Part shown: piece after piece, positions 34,008 to 42,602 of the stretch
Layout of the letters: every line of letters starts with the position of its first letter
How positions within the stretch are numbered: the first letter of the stretch is position 1
Assembly (NCBI GenBank): GCA_003598015.1
Contig: QZKE01000089.1
Span: 1 to 61,817, forward strand
From: Actinomycetota bacterium
GTDB lineage: Bacteria > Actinomycetota > Geothermincolia > Geothermincolales > RBG-13-55-18
DNA length: 61,817 nt
Direction: 5' to 3'
Program-made: the position numbers and the translations under genes
The notes under the pieces: model-generated
What the model was told of the DNA's origin: nothing
What the model saw: only the letters and a program-made list of their open reading frames with translations
Databases searched by the model: none

Positions 34008-35405
34008 TCAGTCCAAGCCCCCAAGGATGAGGTCCGCACAGTGCATGGCCGAAAGGGCGGCCCCGTTCATGGCCAGGCCGCGGCCGATATAGGTATCGCC
34101 GGCGAAAAAGAGGTTATCGATACCGGGCGCCTGCAGTTTAGGCTTGAAGTCCCCCACCAGCCCGGGCTTGCGGGCCAGCCCGTCGCATCCGGACACGTAG
34201 TAGGGGATCTTCCACTCCACCGTGTCGTCGAGGCCGGGAAACATCTCCAGCAGGTCCTTCCACAGGCGCTCGAGTATGCGCCTGCGCTCGAAGGGATCGG
34301 AGGCCTCGGGGTACTCGCAGACCACGTCGGTGTGGAGTAGCTGCTTGCCGGCGGGGGCGACCCCGGGGTCGAAATTCGACGCCGGGAAAGCCTGGAAAGG
34401 AAGGCCGGCGTGGGGGGTGCGCAGGGCGCTGAAAAAGCAGGGCATGTCCGTTACCGGCTCGGAGAGGCCGAGCATGAAACCCACCAGGCAGGTCACCTCG
34501 TGCATGATATCCTTGATCCTCTTCGTCCACCAGGAAGGCATGGCCGATGCCGCCGGGGCGAAATCGATGATGGCGGGCAGCTGGTAGATGGGAAGCGCGC
34601 AGACGACCTTTGCGGCCCCTATCTCCTCCGGCTCCGGCATGGCGTAGTAGCCGGGGTACGGGCCTCCGCGTGCGTGCTTAAGCGCCTTGACGCCGTTTAC
34701 CCTTTTGCCCTTGAATGCAACCTCCGTCACTTCGCGTCCGGTCTCGATCCTTCCCCGATTATCCTCGATGACCTTGACCAGGCCGCGCGTGACGGCATCC
34801 ATGCCGCCTAGGGGATAACTCGAGGTGAGAAGCTGGCTCTTCTTGCGCAAGTTGTCCCGGCCGATATAGAGCACCTCGCCGGCCGCCATGTCTATAGCCT
34901 CGGGGATGGTTGTCATGATCATCCCCATATCGGTGAAGAGGTCGCGCACCGCCTCGCTGGGGACGTTCTCCGCCAGCCATTCGGCCAGGGAACGGTCATC
35001 CCAGGCAGCTATCTCCGCATCCTCCATCTCGGCGATAAGCCGCAGGGTGGAACCGAAGGCGCGCCGCTCGTCCCCGCTCATAGGCACCAGTTCCGCGATG
35101 TTGATGAACTGGCCGTCGTGGTAGAACTGTACCGTCTCGGAAAAGGGGCCCCAGGACACCTCCACCCCCACCCGCTCGTTTATGGCGTGGATGGAGGAGG
35201 CATCCCCCAGTTCGGTCATGTGCAGGCCTATATCGATCTTCCAGCCCCTGCCGGGTGTATCCGGATAGCTCATCAGCCGCCCCCCGGGGCGGTCGTAACG
35301 GTCCAGGACCAGCACCTTCTCCCCGGCTTCAGCCGCCAGTATCGCCGCCACACCCAGGCCGGCGATCCCTGCTCCTACCACGATGGTGTCGTAACTATCC
35401 CGCAT
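34008..35405 (-). CDS. NAD(P)/FAD-dependent oxidoreductase, CrtI/COG1233-like
   Basis: 465 residues. FAD motif VVGAGIAGLGVAAILAAEAGEKVLVLDRYDRPGGRLMSY, LGGMDAVTRGLVKVIEDNRGRIETG mid-protein and the C-terminal NLFFAGDTYIGRGLAMNGAALSAMHCADLIL. ATG at 35405, or GTG one codon upstream, after GGGGAGGA. Members act on polyisoprenoids, aromatic ring intermediates or amine substrates; nothing here decides. Divergent from the winged-helix gene at 35575. Confidence 0.83.
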   Translation of the reverse strand: MRDSYDTIVVGAGIAGLGVAAILAAEAGEKVLVLDRYDRPGGRLMSYPDTPGRGWKIDIGLHMTELGDASSIHAINERVGVEVSWGPFSETVQFYHDGQFINIAELVPMSGDERRAFGSTLRLIAEMEDAEIAAWDDRSLAEWLAENVPSEAVRDLFTDMGMIMTTIPEAIDMAAGEVLYIGRDNLRKKSQLLTSSYPLGGMDAVTRGLVKVIEDNRGRIETGREVTEVAFKGKRVNGVKALKHARGGPYPGYYAMPEPEEIGAAKVVCALPIYQLPAIIDFAPAASAMPSWWTKRIKDIMHEVTCLVGFMLGLSEPVTDMPCFFSALRTPHAGLPFQAFPASNFDPGVAPAGKQLLHTDVVCEYPEASDPFERRRILERLWKDLLEMFPGLDDTVEWKIPYYVSGCDGLARKPGLVGDFKPKLQAPGIDNLFFAGDTYIGRGLAMNGAALSAMHCADLILGGLD

Positions 35406-35574
35406 CACCGATCATCCTCCCCGCGCTTTCCGGGACATACCCCCCCGGCAGGTCTTATATATAACATCCATGCGACTATCTGGCTACCGCGCGTCCATGT
35501 CCGTACGGCGTATCCATGGCATTATAATCGAAGTGGGTCAACGGGAGCATACGGGTGAAGACGGGGAGGGCGTT

Positions 35575-36783
35575 TTGACAGGGAAGAAGAACACCGGGGA
35601 GGAGATGGTGGTCCTCGACCTGGAGCGGGTGAACCTATTCGTCCTGCACAAGCAGCACCTCTCGGATGATTCCAGGAGCGAGAGCGGCGATATCGTACGC
35701 ATCGCCGCAGATGTCGGAGGCCTTCACGCTACGAACGCCATCACTCCCTATCTCTCCCTCTTCGCCAGGATGGAGGGATTCCGCAAGGAGATGCTGGAGG
35801 AAGAGCTCTATGTCAAGAGAAGCCTCGCCAAGATACGTTGCGTACGCGGGACAGTGTACATCCATACACGGCAGATGATCCCCATAGCCTTCGCGTCCAA
35901 CCGGAGGATGAACATCCCGAATTCGGAGCGGTTCTACCGCTACATGGACAGGACGGAGGAAGAATACGCTAAGCTCTCTCGCCGCATCCTGAAGCTGCTC
36001 AGCGGCAGGGGGATGACCGCCCCCGAGATCAAGCGCAATTTAGGCGAGGAGAAGAGCGTGTCGCCGGTGGTCAACCTCATGTGCGATTATGGGCTGCTGG
36101 TGCGCGGAGCCCCCGCGGGGGGATGGAGGAGCAACGCCCACACCTATCACCTCTTCGAGGAGTACATGCCCGGTGTCGATCTCGCATCCGTAGGCGAGGA
36201 GGAGGCGCGCCAGAGCATGGTGCGGCTTTACCTGGCGGCCTTTGCGCCGGCAACCGATTCCGATGTCGCCTGGTGGACGGCACTCCGCATCGGGGATGTG
36301 AGGAAGATGCTCGAGAGCATGGGAGATGCGGTCTCCCGTGTGGGAATCAAGGGCCTGGATCACGATCGCTTCATGCTCACCGAGGAGGTGCCGGTGCTTG
36401 CGGCGATGCTGGCGCTCAAGAGCCCCTTGGTCGACCTGCTCCCCGCCCTCGACCCCTATCTCATGGCCTATAAGGAAAGGGACCGCTATCTGGCAAACCG
36501 CTTCTATTCATACATCTTCGACCGCTCGGGCAACGCCACCAGCAGTATCCTGGCGGACGGGAGGATCGTGGGTGTTTGGGACTATGACGGCAAACCGCCC
36601 ACACTGAAATGGTTCCTGTTCGAGAAGGTGTCCAAGCGGTCCCTGCAGGCGATAATGGAGCAAGCCCTCCGCCTGGGTCGTTTTTTCGCTGGCGGAGAGG
36701 TGGAACTCAGGGAATGCGAGGATATGGAGCCCTTGTCGGAGCGCACGGCCGGCGCGTTCATGGCCCCCCTGAAAGAGCGCTGA
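35575..36783 (+). CDS. Winged-helix DNA-binding protein, AlkZ/YcaQ-like DNA glycosylase family
   Basis: About 402 residues. A TTG at 35575 has GGGGAGGG six bases upstream; ATG 35605 and GTG 35608 lie directly against another GGGGAGG, so the start is uncertain. The pattern LERVNLFVLHKQHL, IRCVRGTVYIHTRQMIPIAF, LLSGRGMTAPEIKRNLG (winged helix), PLVDLLPALDPYLMAYKERDRYL and ILADGRIVGVWDY follows the HTH_42/AlkZ-like family, whose characterised members unhook DNA crosslinks. The usual catalytic Gln motif is not clear (HKQHL here), so activity is inference. Confidence 0.8.
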   Translation: MTGKKNTGEEMVVLDLERVNLFVLHKQHLSDDSRSESGDIVRIAADVGGLHATNAITPYLSLFARMEGFRKEMLEEELYVKRSLAKIRCVRGTVYIHTRQMIPIAFASNRRMNIPNSERFYRYMDRTEEEYAKLSRRILKLLSGRGMTAPEIKRNLGEEKSVSPVVNLMCDYGLLVRGAPAGGWRSNAHTYHLFEEYMPGVDLASVGEEEARQSMVRLYLAAFAPATDSDVAWWTALRIGDVRKMLESMGDAVSRVGIKGLDHDRFMLTEEVPVLAAMLALKSPLVDLLPALDPYLMAYKERDRYLANRFYSYIFDRSGNATSSILADGRIVGVWDYDGKPPTLKWFLFEKVSKRSLQAIMEQALRLGRFFAGGEVELRECEDMEPLSERTAGAFMAPLKER

Positions 36784-36848
36784 GCCCTGAACGCCGTATT
36801 GGCCGGCGCCTTGTTTCCCTCAAAGTAGGTTATGATATCCGTTAGGAA

Positions 36849-36939
36849 GGTTCCTTTCCGAGGAGTACGGGTGGCAACCGTCGGGTCTGGCTCGACGAGC
36901 GCCATCTTCGATTCACACATGTTTTCTCGGAGAAGAACC
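36849..36939. repeat. Inverted-repeat element B (degenerate, same core as A and C)
   Basis: GGTTCCTTTCCGAG at 36849-36862 pairs with CTCGGAGAAGAACC at 36926-36939 (12 of 14). It shares the GGTTCTTCTCCGAGAA core with elements A and C. It lies between the winged-helix gene and the downstream tetR gene. Confidence 0.7.
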
Positions 36940-37022
36940 TGCTGGTTCAACGTGCAGTAGAATCCGCCTGGGTGGTGCCAGCCGCGCGCGGTACATGCCG
37001 GCCGGAGATTCGGGAGGATGCC

Positions 37023-37622
37023 ATGCCCGGTGAGGAAGGCACGGTCAACGCGAAGAAGGCCAGGGAGATAGTGGACGCCGCCTATCTCATCCTCCTGGAG
37101 GACGGATTCTCAGGCGCAAGTATCCGCAAGATCGCGAACCGCGCCGGGACCTCGAAATACATGATCCATTACTACTTCGAGGACAAGGAGACCCTGCTCA
37201 TCGAGGTAGTGAAGAAGGTGGTGCGCGAGATAAGCATCGGCATCGCGGACATATTCCGCAGGTATCCCAGCAACGAGGAGAGGATAGAGAAGGGAATAAG
37301 GGATTTCTGGGAGGGATTCAAGAAAGATCCCGGACACCTGGCCATACTCCAGGAGTCTGCTATCTACGGACGGAGGATACCCGAGATCAACGAGAGGATC
37401 ATGGGATTCTACCGGGGGGTCGTGGAGCAACTCGCGGAAGACATCGCCGCTGACCCCTCCAACAAGAGGAAGCTTGCGAAGAAAGAGGCGGAGTCTCTCG
37501 TCATCCACCTCTTCGCCACCCTTGACGGGCTGGCCATCCAGTACATGCGCGACCCGCAACTCGTCGACTACGATTACAACCTGGAACTGCTGATACGCAG
37601 CCTGAAATCCTTCATATCCTGA
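37023..37622 (+). CDS. TetR/AcrR family transcriptional regulator
   Basis: 199 residues from the ATG at 37023 (GGGAGGATGCC upstream). HTH region: ILLEDGFSGASIRKIANRAGTSKYMIHYYFEDKETLL, with IHYYF as the family's recognition-helix end. The C-terminal domain has LAILQESAIYGRRIPEINERI. No clean operator palindrome was found next to it. Its regulon could be the FAD/Fe-S oxidase operon 520 bp downstream, but nothing proves this. Confidence 0.92.
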   Translation: MPGEEGTVNAKKAREIVDAAYLILLEDGFSGASIRKIANRAGTSKYMIHYYFEDKETLLIEVVKKVVREISIGIADIFRRYPSNEERIEKGIRDFWEGFKKDPGHLAILQESAIYGRRIPEINERIMGFYRGVVEQLAEDIAADPSNKRKLAKKEAESLVIHLFATLDGLAIQYMRDPQLVDYDYNLELLIRSLKSFIS

Positions 37623-38141
37623 CTACTTCCTCCCTTCACGCATGCGATCGGGGAGGGGAGCCCATGAGCAAGTGTGATCGGGGTTTGCCGGAGGAGTCCG
37701 GGAATGGGGGTCTCCCCCGGACCTGTGCCTCAACCCTCACATCATCTCCCCATTTCTCCCCCCGCGCATCTCTCCCCCCTGCCTGGACCAGAATCTCGAG
37801 TTTATGCAGAGAAGCCCGCCTTGACCCGCACGAGGAAGGGTGATTAAATAGAAATACCGGACGGCTGGTATGTTATACAACATCCAGGCAAATTCGCAAT
37901 CCACTTCGCGGCCACCATCCCTCCAGGGCCCACGGCAGCAACCGTCCGGAAGCATAGGAGTTGCTTAGGGGCAGCCGGTTCTTTCCGGAGGGGCGCAATA
38001 CTTCAGGTATGTGAAACGAGAAGCTCCAGCCGTTGTCCGCGCTAGCGGTACGCAGCCGCATATCCGGCAACGGCAGCGTGCCTGGTCACGAACGCTCTTC
38101 TCCGCCCTTTGTGGCGGGAGTCCTGTGAAAGGAGGATGCAC
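37623..38141. other. Long intergenic region before the FAD/Fe-S oxidase operon
   Basis: 519 bp. A GC hairpin at 37696-37722 (GTCC/GGAC outer, GGGGG/CCCCC inner) probably ends the tetR transcript. The AT-richer stretch at 37838-37885 could hold the promoter of the downstream operon. Short open frames are unconvincing. Confidence 0.5.
37696..37722 (+). terminator. Hairpin downstream of tetR
   Basis: GGGGG/CCCCC stem with a TCT loop, extended by GTCC/GGAC across a small internal bulge. No T-run follows. Position after the tetR stop supports a terminator role. Confidence 0.45.
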
Positions 38142-39599
38142 ATGTCCGTCAAGGAAGATCTTGGCAGGATGGCGGGCGCTGAAAACGTCTCTGACGATCC
38201 GATGACCCTGGAGGAATACTCCAGGGACTTCAGTTTCGCGCCGCCGCACATGCCGGCCTGCGTGGTGAAACCCCGGGATGCCGGCGAGGTCCAGGGAATA
38301 GTGAAGCTTGCCAACGAACTCAAGCTGCCGCTCATCCCGGTGAGCTCGGGAGCGCCCCACCTGCGGGGAGATACCGTCCCGGCCATGGGAGGAGTGGTCG
38401 TCGACCTGAGCCTTCTGGACCGCATCATCAAGGTCGACCGGCCGGACCGGGTGGCCATGATCGAACCCGGGGTGAGGTACGCCAGGCTCCAGGAGGAACT
38501 GCGCGAACACGGCCTGCGGCTTCCCATGCCGCTCAGCCCCCGCTCCAGCAAGTCGGTGGTGGGAAGCTGCCTGGAACGTGAACCGCACATCATCCCCAAG
38601 TATCACCTGGACGTATCGGAACCCCTGCTCTGCACCGAGGTGGTATTCGGCAGCGGTGACCTCTTCCACACCGGAGAGGCGGCGGGTCCCGGTTCCATAG
38701 AAGAGCAGTGGGAGGTGGGGCGCAGGCAGAAATCACCCATGGGGTTCCAGACCGACATCTACCGCGTACTCCAGGGTTCCCAGGGGACCATGGGCATCGT
38801 CACCTGGGCTACGCTGAGGTGTGAGGTGCTGCCCGCGGTCGAGAAGCCCTTCCTGGTGCCTTCGCAGCGCATCGACAACCTCCTGGACCTCGCCTACCGA
38901 CTGGTGAGATTGCGGCTGGGCGACGAGCTCTTCATCCTGGACAACCATGCCCTTGCCAGCCTGGTCGGGGACACGCCGCAAGAGATCGAGCGCTTGAGTG
39001 ATGACCTGCCCCGCTGGATGCTCTTCTTCAACCTGGCGGGATACGAGATCTTCCCGCAGGAACGGGTGGACTACCAGGAGAAGGATATCAGCGATATCGC
39101 GAAGGTCCTGGGTCTTGCTATCAACCCCGAGGCCGTCTCCGGCCTGGGGGCGCAGCGGCTCCTGGACATCACCAGGAAGCCCTGTGAGGATCCCTATTGG
39201 AAACTCAGATACAGGGGAGGATGCCAGGAGCTCTTCTTCATCTCCTCTCTCGCCGATATACCGGGACACATCGGCACCTTCCGCGAGTGCGCGGCGAGGG
39301 CGCGCTTCACCGCGCCGGCCGGAACCTACGTACAGCCCATCAACCAGGGACACGGCTATCACGTCGAGTTCCAACTGCCGTACGATCCGGCGAGCAGAGG
39401 CGAAAAAGAGCGCGCCAGGGAAGTCTATCTCTCGGCCGCCGATGCCCTCATGAACCGCGGGGCCTTCTTCTCCCGCCCCTACGACCTGCTGGCGGAGAAG
39501 ATGCTCAACCGCGACGGCCAGTCCATGGCGGCCCTGAAAAAGGTGAAAGGGATCTTCGATCCCAACCATGTCATGAACCCGGGCAAGCTCTGTTTCTGA
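38142..39599 (+). CDS. FAD-linked oxidase (GlcD/VAO-type)
   Basis: 485 residues from the ATG at 38142 with AAAGGAGG six bases upstream. FAD_binding_4 domain: ACVVKPRDAGEVQGIVKLANELKLPLIPVSSGAPHLRGDTVPAMGGVVVDLSLLDRI, then VAMIEPGVRYARLQEEL. The substrate domain ends in the FDPNHVMNPGKLCF motif seen in GlcD/lactate-dehydrogenase-type enzymes. First gene of a three-gene operon with a CCG-type Fe-S protein (13-bp gap) and a second FAD oxidase. A 2-hydroxyacid or similar donor is expected, with electrons passing to the Fe-S protein. Confidence 0.88.
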   Translation: MSVKEDLGRMAGAENVSDDPMTLEEYSRDFSFAPPHMPACVVKPRDAGEVQGIVKLANELKLPLIPVSSGAPHLRGDTVPAMGGVVVDLSLLDRIIKVDRPDRVAMIEPGVRYARLQEELREHGLRLPMPLSPRSSKSVVGSCLEREPHIIPKYHLDVSEPLLCTEVVFGSGDLFHTGEAAGPGSIEEQWEVGRRQKSPMGFQTDIYRVLQGSQGTMGIVTWATLRCEVLPAVEKPFLVPSQRIDNLLDLAYRLVRLRLGDELFILDNHALASLVGDTPQEIERLSDDLPRWMLFFNLAGYEIFPQERVDYQEKDISDIAKVLGLAINPEAVSGLGAQRLLDITRKPCEDPYWKLRYRGGCQELFFISSLADIPGHIGTFRECAARARFTAPAGTYVQPINQGHGYHVEFQLPYDPASRGEKERAREVYLSAADALMNRGAFFSRPYDLLAEKMLNRDGQSMAALKKVKGIFDPNHVMNPGKLCF

Positions 39600-39612
39600 G
39601 GGGGTGGAGAAG

Positions 39613-40893
39613 ATGTCACTACGGGATTACGAGTTCGAGATGGACTTCTGCTCCAGGTGCTCCCACTGCAAGTGGATACCGCTCCTGTTCATAAAGAGCC
39701 ACCGTTACGCCAATGTCTGCCCCGCCATCGAGCGCTTCAATTTCCACGCCTATTCGGGCAGCGGGAGGGTCATCGCCGCTCACTCCGTCCACGAGGGGAG
39801 AAGCGAGATCACCGACGAGCTGCTCGACGTCATCTACCGCTGCCAGCTCGACGGGGCCTGCAACGTCATGTGCCACCTCTCCAACGAGATCCTGGAGCCG
39901 CTGCAGATCATACGCGAGCTGAGGACCCTGGCGGTGGAGCGGGGCATGCTCCTCCCCGAGCACACCATGATCATCGACAGCATGCGCAAGGAGGACAACG
40001 TGCTGGGGGAGAAGAAAGCGGACCGCGGCAAGTGGGCCGAGGGCCTGGATGTGAAGGACATCAACAGCGGGGAGGCGGAGGTCTTCTACCACGCCGGGTG
40101 CCGCTATTCCTACAACCAGGATCTGCGGGGCATCGCCAGGACGGGGATCTCCCTGCTCAGGGGGGCGGGCGTGGACGTCGGCATCGCCGGTGGGGAGGAG
40201 GCATGCTGCGGGGGACGCGCTTTCGATATCGGCTACCGGGGCGAGATGGAGAAATACGCCGACGACTTCGCCAACCGCCTGAGGTCCTCCGGTGCGAGCA
40301 CCCTGGTCACTTCCTGCTCCGACTGCTACAGCGCCTTCAAGCACCTCTACCCCATGATCGGCAAGAAACTGGACGTGGAGATCGTGCACATCACGGAGTA
40401 TCTCGACCGCTTGATAAAGGAGGGGAGGATCGCTCTCTGCAAGGAGGTGCCCCTGCGCGTCACCTACCACGATCCCTGCCATCTCGGCAGGCTGGGTGAG
40501 GAGTACACCCCCTGGAGCGGGGAGTGGAAAACGGTACACGGCGGGGTGATCGTCTCCGATCCACCCAAGCCGGTGCACAAGGGGCTGGGGGGCGTTTACG
40601 ATCCTCCTCGCGACGTGCTCAAGGCCATCCCCGGGCTGCAACTGCTGGAGATGGAGCGCAACCGCGAGTTCTCCTGGTGCTGCGGGGCCGGCGGAGGAGT
40701 ACTGGAGGCCTACGAGGACTTCGCCGCCTGGACCGCCATGGAGAGGATCGAGGAAGCGCGGTCCACGGGGGCGGAAGCTCTGGTCACCGCATGCCCGTGG
40801 TGCGAGCGCAACTTCAAGGACGCCGTCGCCGCAAACGGCCACGGGATAACGGTCTACGACGTGGTCGAGCTGGTGCAAGAGGCGGCGGGATAA
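39613..40893 (+). CDS. (Fe-S)-binding protein with two CCG domains (HdrD/GlcF-like)
   Basis: 426 residues. N-terminal cluster site C-SR-C-SH-C-x16-CP. A second site is irregular (CQLDGACNVMC, three Cys with unusual spacing). Two CCG domains follow: CCGGRAF with TSCSDCYS, and YHDPCH...CCGAGGGV with TACPWCERNF. This architecture fits GlcF/LutA/HdrD-like electron-transfer subunits that hand electrons to quinone or a disulfide. It sits between two FAD oxidases and is probably shared by both. ATG at 39613 chosen over GTG 39604 for spacing. Confidence 0.88.
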   Translation: MSLRDYEFEMDFCSRCSHCKWIPLLFIKSHRYANVCPAIERFNFHAYSGSGRVIAAHSVHEGRSEITDELLDVIYRCQLDGACNVMCHLSNEILEPLQIIRELRTLAVERGMLLPEHTMIIDSMRKEDNVLGEKKADRGKWAEGLDVKDINSGEAEVFYHAGCRYSYNQDLRGIARTGISLLRGAGVDVGIAGGEEACCGGRAFDIGYRGEMEKYADDFANRLRSSGASTLVTSCSDCYSAFKHLYPMIGKKLDVEIVHITEYLDRLIKEGRIALCKEVPLRVTYHDPCHLGRLGEEYTPWSGEWKTVHGGVIVSDPPKPVHKGLGGVYDPPRDVLKAIPGLQLLEMERNREFSWCCGAGGGVLEAYEDFAAWTAMERIEEARSTGAEALVTACPWCERNFKDAVAANGHGITVYDVVELVQEAAG

Positions 40894-40906
40894 GGAGGTG
40901 GTGGAG

Positions 40907-42586
40907 ATGCGCCTGAAAGAAGAAGCATACCGCGTGCTGGAGAGCATCGTAGGTGAGGAGAACATCTCCCGGGACCCCGCCGTCCTGGACGGCTACGCGT
41001 GGCAGTTCGGATGCGAGCTCTACGGACCCGAGGACGGAGCCTACGCGGAGAAGGCCTTTGCGCCCAGCGCATACCTGGAGGAGACGGGGGACGAGGCCAG
41101 CCTGGCCTCGCCGCGGGGGAGCAGGTTCGGATTCCGGCCCGTGGCCGTCGTCCTGCCCGCGGACACCGCCGAAGTGCAGGCCATAGTCAAGGCATGCAAC
41201 CGTTACGGCATCAAGTTCAAGGCACATTCCACCGGCTGGGGGCCCTGGTCGGGCTGCGGCACCGCCGGCATGGTCCAGATGGACCTGCGCAGGATGAACC
41301 GCATCCTGGAGATAAACGAGGAAGACATGTACGCGGTGATCGAGCCATACGTGGTATGGTCGACGCTGCAGGCGGAGACCATGAAACGCGGGCTGAACTG
41401 CGTGACCATCGGGGCGGGGGGCAACTGCTCCGCCCTGGCCAGCATCACCTCGTTCAACGGCATCGGGTACAACAACTACTCCATGGGGCTCAACGAGAGA
41501 AACGTGCTGGGAGTGGAGTGGGTCCTCCCCGACGGTGAGGTCCTTCGCCTGGGCTCCCTGGGCTCCGGCGCGGGGTGGTTCTCCGGCGACGGTCCCGGAC
41601 CGTCCCTGCGCGGCGTTATGCGGGGGGAATACGGAGCCGCCGGCGGTCTCGGCGTGTTCACCCGCATCGCGGCCAAGCTCTATCAGTGGGGAGGACCGAC
41701 GGAGATGCCGGTCGAGAACATCGATCCCGCCGCCACCCTGCTCAAGGAGTTCCCCGAGAACTGCGCCCTCTACTATCCCTTCTTCGAGACCGCCGAGGAC
41801 AGGGACCGCGCCCTGTGGATGCTGGGCGAGAACGAGGTCGGTTATTCCGCCTCCTTCATGGGCCGAGGACTGCTGGCCTGGGGCCTGGGCGGCTCCAACC
41901 GCGAGGCCTCGGACACGGTGGAGTCGGTGGCGCAGACCTTCCCCCGCTACGCCTTCATCCTGGTGCTGGTGTGCAACTCGGCGCGGGAGTTCGCATACCA
42001 GCAGAAGGTGGTGGAGCGCATACTGGAGGAGACGGGCGGACAGAACTTCGCCCTCATCGAGGTGCCGGAGGTCAGGTCGATGGTGGCGCTGCTGCTCTTC
42101 AAGGGAGGCAACAAGGTGAACATCGTTTTCCAGCGCTCGGGTGCCTTCTTCGACCCGGGTCTGTTCACCGGCTCGCGCCGCACCTTCACCGCGGCGGAGA
42201 AACTCTCCATCGACGTCATCAACAAATACATCGAGAAGGGGCTGGTGGTGGACGATTATGGGGAAGGCAGCTGGGGTTCGCTCTTCGACTACGGCCACCT
42301 CACCGCCTGCGAGAACGAGACCATGTACAAGTCAACGGATCCCGCGGCTTGCGGCGCGGTAATTGAACTGCTGGAGGACCTGGACGGGCAGATGACCGAG
42401 CACCTCTTCCGCCTGGGACATATACTGCACCAGCAGCTCACCGACGGCCCCAGGGGAAAGTGCGGCCACGATACCATGGGTCCGCTCTGCGATGGTTACC
42501 AGGTATGGCAGCGCAGGATAAAGCGTGCCTTCGACCCCAACACGGCCGCCGATCCGACCATGTACATACTGCCGGAGGAGACCTGA
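40907..42586 (+). CDS. Second FAD-binding oxidoreductase of the operon (VAO family)
   Basis: 559 residues from the ATG at 40907 with AAGGAGG eight bases upstream. PVAVVLPADTAEVQAIVKACNRYGIKFKAHSTGWGPW and VIEPYVVWSTLQAETMKRGLNCVTIGAGGNCSALASITSFNGIGYNNYSMG cover the FAD domain. It ends with RAFDPNTAADPTMY. It differs greatly from the 38142 protein and is longer, so the operon has two distinct dehydrogenases sharing one Fe-S partner. Substrate unknown. Confidence 0.85.
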   Translation: MRLKEEAYRVLESIVGEENISRDPAVLDGYAWQFGCELYGPEDGAYAEKAFAPSAYLEETGDEASLASPRGSRFGFRPVAVVLPADTAEVQAIVKACNRYGIKFKAHSTGWGPWSGCGTAGMVQMDLRRMNRILEINEEDMYAVIEPYVVWSTLQAETMKRGLNCVTIGAGGNCSALASITSFNGIGYNNYSMGLNERNVLGVEWVLPDGEVLRLGSLGSGAGWFSGDGPGPSLRGVMRGEYGAAGGLGVFTRIAAKLYQWGGPTEMPVENIDPAATLLKEFPENCALYYPFFETAEDRDRALWMLGENEVGYSASFMGRGLLAWGLGGSNREASDTVESVAQTFPRYAFILVLVCNSAREFAYQQKVVERILEETGGQNFALIEVPEVRSMVALLLFKGGNKVNIVFQRSGAFFDPGLFTGSRRTFTAAEKLSIDVINKYIEKGLVVDDYGEGSWGSLFDYGHLTACENETMYKSTDPAACGAVIELLEDLDGQMTEHLFRLGHILHQQLTDGPRGKCGHDTMGPLCDGYQVWQRRIKRAFDPNTAADPTMYILPEET

Positions 42587-42588
42587 GC

Positions 42589-42602
42589 GGGGTTGTAACC
42601 CC
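42589..42602. terminator. Short hairpin between convergent genes
   Basis: GGGGTT and AACCCC pair in the 16-bp gap between the FAD oxidase stop and the P5C dehydrogenase stop. The loop is tight, so it effectively forms about five pairs. Confidence 0.4.

Noticed and set aside
37737-37955. 72-codon minus-strand frame
   Set aside because: No ribosome site, biased composition, and placed in a region with terminator and promoter-like features.
40814-42298. 494-codon open frame on the minus strand
   Set aside because: Opposite the second FAD oxidase; no homology features.
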